35,913 nucleotides of DNA, taken from positions 28,058-63,970 of the forward strand of contig JAAFIF010000051.1 in NCBI GenBank assembly GCA_013298625.1, written 5' to 3'. The notes under the pieces were generated by a model, which was not told the DNA's origin, did not search any database, and worked only from the letters and a program-made list of their open reading frames with translations. This DNA comes from Myxococcales bacterium. GTDB taxonomy: Bacteria > Myxococcota_A > Polyangia > Polyangiales > Ga0077539. This document shows positions 32,296-35,913 of this stretch, piece by piece. The first letter of the stretch is position 1. Every line of letters begins with the position of its first letter. Made by a program: the position numbers and the translations under genes.

Positions 32296-32943
32296 ATGAC
32301 CGAGTCCAAAGCTGGCTATCACCACGGAGATCTTCGCAACGCGCTGGTCGAGCAGGCGGTCGCGCTCGTCGAATCGGCGGGGCCCGAGAGCTTCAGCCTG
32401 CGCGAGGCGGCGCGGGTGGTGGGCGTGACGCCCAACGCGGCGTATCGGCACTTCGCGGACAAGTCCGACCTGCTCGTGGCCGTCGCGGCGTACGGGTTCG
32501 TGAAGCTCGGCCGCAAGATGCAGCGCAGATCGGCCGCGGTGGACGAGCGCGAACCTCGTCGGGCCGCGGTCGCCCGGTTCGAGGCCGTGGGGCGTGCGTA
32601 CGTGGACTTCGCCGTCGCGCACAGCAACTTGTTTCGGGTGATGTTCGGCCTGCGCGGCTTGGCGTGCGTGGTGGGCGCGGACCCGATCGTCGCGAGGCCG
32701 ACGCCGTTCGACCTGCTCGCGGCGTCGATCGACGCGATGGTGTCCGCGGGCGCGCTCGATCCTTCGCGGCGCGCGGGCGCCGAGCTCAAGGCGTGGAGCG
32801 TGGTGCACGGGTTCGCGTCGCTCGTGGTCGAGGGCGGCGCTCCCATGACGGCGGCCGAGCGGGGCGCCTCGCTCGACGCGCTGCTGGCCTTCGCCCTCGC
32901 AGGGTTGGGCGCGCGCGTGGACGGCGCGGCGCGCGCGACGTGA
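32296..32943 (+). CDS. TetR/AcrR-family regulator with WHG-type C-terminal domain
   Basis: 215 aa. Residues ~8-60 are the TetR DNA-binding domain, starting YHHGDLRNALVEQAVALVES, with the helix-turn-helix FSLREAARVVGVTPNAAYRH and FADKSDLLVAVA. The HHGDLR start and the AYVDFAVAHSNLFRVMFGLR segment mark the subgroup with a WHG (TetR_C_33-like) ligand domain. It is most likely a repressor of the divergent MBL lipoprotein gene and of itself through the shared 66-bp region. The ATG is well placed, but no strong Shine-Dalgarno is seen. The ligand is unknown; a small aromatic or lactone-like MBL substrate would be a reasonable guess. Confidence 0.93.
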   Translation: MTESKAGYHHGDLRNALVEQAVALVESAGPESFSLREAARVVGVTPNAAYRHFADKSDLLVAVAAYGFVKLGRKMQRRSAAVDEREPRRAAVARFEAVGRAYVDFAVAHSNLFRVMFGLRGLACVVGADPIVARPTPFDLLAASIDAMVSAGALDPSRRAGAELKAWSVVHGFASLVVEGGAPMTAAERGASLDALLAFALAGLGARVDGAARAT

Positions 32944-33125
32944 TCCGCTCGAGCGCGGATCGCGATGCTGCGAAGAGCGCTGCATGCCACGCGCGCCCAC
33001 GCTCGCGCATCGATGTCCGTGGCGAGCTCGACCGCTTCACGGGCGCTGACGAAGCGCTTCTCGAGCCCCCGATCGATCATGGCGAGCACCGTGTCGAGCG
33101 CCTCCTCGACCTCGGGCTCATCGAA
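32940..33125 (-). pseudogene. Gene remnant between TetR and LRR-like genes
   Basis: The minus frame reads FDEPEVEEALDTVLAMIDRG, LEKRFVSAREAVELATDIDA and RAWARVACSALRSIAIRARA, with strongly GC-ending codons and a coherent helical pattern like a real protein. Upstream it runs straight into repeat B5. Downstream the frame has no stop and passes antisense under the TetR gene, where the sequence turns non-coding in character. It therefore appears to be a fragment without its own start or stop. Family unknown. Confidence 0.45.
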
Positions 33126-33180
33126 ACCACGACTGCGACGGGGTTCGTAGCGCTCGCAGTGCGCGGCAGCGGTTCGACGC
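33123..33180 (+). repeat. Repeat B, copy B5 (module 1 only)
   Basis: GAAACCACGACTGCGACGGG then GTTCGTAGCGCTCGCAGTGC and GCGGCAGCGGTTCGAC matches module 1 of B2. Module 2 is missing; instead the sequence joins a different short repeat (33188-33233) that recurs at 35421-35465. It lies between the convergent TetR and LRR-like genes. Confidence 0.7.
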
Positions 33181-33187
33181 ATCGAGC

Positions 33188-33233
33188 GCCGCCCTTCGTG
33201 ACCCCGCGCGGCGAGCGCTGATTCGCTCACGCG
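33188..33233. repeat. Repeat D, copy 1
   Basis: GCGCCGCCCTTCGTGACCCC then GCGCGGCGAGCGCTGATTCG and CTCACGCGC aligns with 35421-35465, with the exact block TTCGTGACCCCGCGC and the end TTCGCTCAC shared. About 45 bp. The two copies flank the LRR-like gene in the same orientation. Confidence 0.5.
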
Positions 33234-33251
33234 CCCGCTCAGCGCCGACCC

Positions 33252-35123
33252 TCAGAACGGGATCTCGAAGGCCGCTCGGTCCACGCTGCGCTTCACCAGA
33301 CGAAGGCCCTTCGTGCCCTTGCGACGGCCGAGCCCGCCGCCGAGGCCGACCTCCTGAAGGGAGGGACACGCCCTGGCGATGGCGTGCACGTGCTTCATCT
33401 CCGGCGCAGACCAGCCCACGGTGAGGGACTGAATCGCCGTGCGCTCCTTCGCAGGGTTCTCGCGCAGCGCACGGGCGACCTGCGCCGTCAGGTCCTCCTC
33501 GATGTCGAGCCGTTGCAGCGAGGGGAAGGCTCGGGCTTCGGCGAGGGCGCGCAGCGCGCGCGCGGTCCGCTGGCCGTACCGCGGATCGCCGATCACGAGG
33601 CTCTCGAGGAGCGGCAGACGCCCGAGCTCCACAGCGGCTTCGGGACCGCCATCGAGCTCGATGGAGAGCCCCTCGGCGACGAGATGCTGCAGCGTTTCTG
33701 CGAAGGGCGCCCGGGTCAGGAGCGGCCACGAGAAGCGCAAGAAGCGGTTCAGTCGGTGCTCTGCGTCGCGGATGTCCTGCTCCGTGATCGCGCGCGGGTC
33801 GAACGGCGTGCGGGAGACGTTGAGCCAACGGAGGCGACGACACAGCGGGCTCGCGAAGAGGGCCGTGACGACGGCTGTCTCGACGTCTTTGCCCCGCACG
33901 TGACGCATGCTCAGATCGATCCCGACCTGGGCGAGATCGTCTCGCTCCGGCAGGCCTGTCAGCCATGCAGCGAGCGCTGCACCGCCCAGCTTGCCCGAGA
34001 CATCGACGCCTTCTTCTCCTGCACCGACGTCGTACATCTCCGCGAGGTGCAACGCGGAGGTGAGCGCGAGCGCCTCGAGAGGAAGCTTGCCGCTCACGAG
34101 CGCCTTCACCCAGCCCCGCGGAGGAAGGCGCACTGCATCGGGCCACGTGGAGACGACAGCGAGCGCTCGTGTCACGAGGCTCCTTGCCGCCTCGAGTTCG
34201 CCCTCGGCGAAGTCGAGGATCCCTCGGCACAGCCGTCGAAACGCAGCCAGGCTGGGAGGAGCGTCGAGCAGCGCCGGCAACCAGTCGGAATGGACCCCGC
34301 TTTGCCAGGTCTCGCCCTCTGCGAGGAGGCGCCGGTTCCAGCGCACCTTGCCGCCCTCGCTCATCGACGCGAGGGTGATGGTGCTGTGGTCGTCCTTCGA
34401 GAGCACATTGCTGTGCCCTGTGAGAACGCCCGCGTCGAAGGTCCGCGCGAGGACGAGGCCCTGATCGTCGAAGTAGAGCTGGCTGCCGATCACCTGGCCG
34501 TCGATCTGCACATGGACGTTCCATGTTTCGTCCGGGTGGTGGTGCAGCTCGGGCCCCGTCTCGTCGTGGCCCGGGCCCGAGAAGAAGCGCCGCGTCTCGT
34601 GGCCAGGCGCGCCCTCGCTGTGTTCGACGAGACCTGAGTCCGGGCCAACGAGTGCTCCGAACGCGTCCGGCCATCGGGGCCGCCATGGGACGAAGCCGGC
34701 GGTCTTCGCGCTCTCACAGCGCAGCCGAAAGCCGCGCAGCGCATCGACGGCGCTCGCGCGCTCCACAACGCGCCAGGGGATCTCCCACGGGTCGATGTCC
34801 CAGGGCACGATCGCCCACCGAACGGCGGAGCGACGCGGCCAGTCGACGAGCGCGGCCTGCCGCTGGCCGTTGTGCTCGCGCTCGTAGATGTGTGGCACCA
34901 GCACGGGCTCGAACCCATCGCCGCGCAGCCGGGACCAGAGCGCGCGCCACTGGCCGATGCTGTCGTCGAGGCTCTTCGCGTGCTGCTGGCCGTAGCCGAG
35001 GAGACCGCTGCGAACGACGAACGTGGGTGAGGTCCGGACATGAAATCCGCGCGCGTTCGGAAAGGAGAGCCACACGTCGAGGCCGTCTCGCTCGAGCCTC
35101 ACTGTCGAGAGCATCCTGTGCAT
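33252..35123 (-). CDS. Large protein with leucine-rich-repeat-like C-terminus (623 aa)
   Basis: No signal. AGGAGA lies 6 nt before the ATG (MHRMLSTVRLERDGLDVWLS). Residues 1-~300 are an uncharacterised mixed domain (FPNARGFHVRTSPTFVVRSG, IVPWDIDPWEIPWRVVERAS, PELHHHPDETWNVHVQIDGQ). From ~380 on there are solenoid-like segments resembling the LRRs of myxobacterial repeat-companion proteins: LTSALHLAEMYDVG, RLRWLNVSRTPFDP, RLPLLESLVIGDPRYGQ, AFPSLQRLDIEEDL, ACPSLQEVGLGGGLG. These proteins vary rapidly between strains; a partner-binding role is inferred. The frame stays open for a further 246 codons upstream, but that part lies in repeats and is not coding-like. Confidence 0.82.
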   Translation of the reverse strand: MHRMLSTVRLERDGLDVWLSFPNARGFHVRTSPTFVVRSGLLGYGQQHAKSLDDSIGQWRALWSRLRGDGFEPVLVPHIYEREHNGQRQAALVDWPRRSAVRWAIVPWDIDPWEIPWRVVERASAVDALRGFRLRCESAKTAGFVPWRPRWPDAFGALVGPDSGLVEHSEGAPGHETRRFFSGPGHDETGPELHHHPDETWNVHVQIDGQVIGSQLYFDDQGLVLARTFDAGVLTGHSNVLSKDDHSTITLASMSEGGKVRWNRRLLAEGETWQSGVHSDWLPALLDAPPSLAAFRRLCRGILDFAEGELEAARSLVTRALAVVSTWPDAVRLPPRGWVKALVSGKLPLEALALTSALHLAEMYDVGAGEEGVDVSGKLGGAALAAWLTGLPERDDLAQVGIDLSMRHVRGKDVETAVVTALFASPLCRRLRWLNVSRTPFDPRAITEQDIRDAEHRLNRFLRFSWPLLTRAPFAETLQHLVAEGLSIELDGGPEAAVELGRLPLLESLVIGDPRYGQRTARALRALAEARAFPSLQRLDIEEDLTAQVARALRENPAKERTAIQSLTVGWSAPEMKHVHAIARACPSLQEVGLGGGLGRRKGTKGLRLVKRSVDRAAFEIPF

Positions 35124-35420
35124 CGCTGTCTCCTGAACCACGGTCGTACCGCGAGCTCGCACCAAGACCAACGGGCGCGGCGAGCGCGGCCTACACGCCC
35201 TGGGTCCACGTGTGCGCGAGGCGCGACGAGGACCGCGACCGCACGCTCGCCGACGAACAGCACGCAGACCAACTTCACCGCTGTTTCGTAGCGCTAGCGC
35301 GATTGACCGCTGTCGCGAACGATCGCGTAGACCGAGGATTTCTGCGTATAGACGAGCGGAGGCGAGATCGCAGCGGCGCGCATGAACCGAGCGTATCCCA
35401 GACGTTCGCAACGCGACCAC

Positions 35421-35465
35421 GCGCCGTTCGTGACCCCGCGCTTCGCGCCCTGCTTCGCTCACTCG
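35421..35465. repeat. Repeat D, copy 2
   Basis: GCGCCGTTCGTGACCCCGCG then CTTCGCGCCCTGCTTCGCTC and ACTC matches 33188-33233. It lies about 300 bp upstream of the LRR-like gene. Confidence 0.5.
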
Positions 35466-35550
35466 CGCAGGCGCTCGATCGCGAGCGAGGCGAGCGAGGC
35501 TATGAGCTTTCGACGATCGCTCGTCAACCGCGAGCCCCTCGGCCACGAGC

Positions 35551-35747
35551 TCACGATTGCCAGCATTCTGTGTGGAGAAACAGCGGGGAAAGGGCCCGGA
35601 GCCCAAGGGCTCGTGATTGCCCGAAAGCTGCTTGGAGAAACAGCAGCGAAGCGTCGCGGAGCCCCGCTCGCCCCACGCCCGGGAGACGAGCGCCAACGCG
35701 TTGAGCGAGGCGAAGAGCCACGCTTGGCTCACGCCCGGGAGACGAGC
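35551..35747. repeat. Tandem repeats in the 790-bp region upstream of the LRR-like gene
   Basis: A 60-bp unit occurs twice (35551-35610 and 35611-35670), best conserved over its first 40 bp (TC..GATTGCC, then GGAGAAACAGC). Next, CACGCCCGGGAGACGAGC occurs at 35674-35691 and 35730-35747, a 56-bp period. The remainder of 35124-35913 has no gene I can support. On minus the first array reads as pseudo-peptides with CCFSKQLSGN and CFSTQNAGN, in frame with the downstream gene but separated from it by ~450 bp. Confidence 0.6.
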
Positions 35748-35913
35748 CCCCGGGCTATGCGCGACGAAGCGTCGCGTCGCGGCCAGAGCGTCCGCCTGGC
35801 CTACGAGTGGCGCCCGGTTGAACGCGATGGCAGAGCGATTCCGCCAGCGCCACTCAGGCATGTCGTCGCCCCATCGCTGCGCACGCTTCGACGCTGGTGA
35901 CTGAGGTCCACCA

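Noticed and set aside
35124..35861. N-terminal extension of the LRR-like protein
   Set aside because: The frame is open but lies in tandem repeats, and an AGGAGA ribosome binding site sits at the internal ATG 35123.
1..35913. CRISPR array, tRNA, rRNA, transposase or prophage
   Set aside because: No regular spacer-repeat array, cloverleaf-like gene, rRNA block or integrase/transposase motif was found on reading both strands; the repeats present are interspersed and irregular.

Overview
The window is a GC-rich bacterial chromosome segment, most like a large-genome myxobacterium (Myxococcota, Polyangiales/Sandaracinus-like). That assignment is inference. It rests on the density of lipoproteins with Ala/Asp/Pro-rich linkers, a DUF2330 protein, a sigma-54 activator, an ECF sigma factor with a C-terminal extension, LRR-like and propeller hypotheticals, roomy intergenic regions and several families of interspersed repeats. 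No rRNA, tRNA, CRISPR array, transposase, phage gene or replication origin was seen.

Layout. 1-4126: a secreted/membrane protein, two outer-membrane barrel-like proteins and a LysR regulator, all on minus. 4505-7142: two small hypothetical genes, then a histone-deacetylase-like hydrolase divergent from a second LysR regulator. 7583-14867: a pectinacetylesterase/Notum-like lipoprotein, a WD40-like protein, a heparin-lyase-like lipoprotein, a TPR-like protein, DUF2330 and a c-type cytochrome lipoprotein. 15218-18635: a small lipoprotein, then a tightly overlapping minus-strand operon (YdhR-like monooxygenase lipoprotein, zinc alcohol dehydrogenase, ECF sigma factor). 18913-24356: an M48 membrane metalloprotease, a GNAT acetyltransferase, a triple zinc-ribbon/propeller protein translationally coupled to a 57-aa gene, and a hypothetical. 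24523-29874: an SRPBCC protein, a sigma-54 activator, a two-cluster ferredoxin and a 904-aa exported propeller-like protein. 30672-35123: a Cys-rich lipoprotein, a divergent metallo-beta-lactamase lipoprotein/TetR pair with an operator-like intergenic region, and an LRR-like protein.

The most notable non-coding content is a set of interspersed repeats. Repeat A (about 45 bp, six clear copies and one degenerate) carries a conserved frame reading roughly MRLPLFSLAILC. Repeat B (about 115 bp, five copies, all at gene 3' ends) folds as two hairpin modules, and one hairpin shows a compensatory base-pair change. Repeat C (about 235 bp, two copies) has a perfect palindrome, and one copy carries an inverted repeat A in an extra block of about 80 bp that the other copy lacks. 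Repeat B reads in frame through the end of the sigma-54 activator and removes its natural stop. Several gene remnants with coding-like codon use lie beside these repeats.
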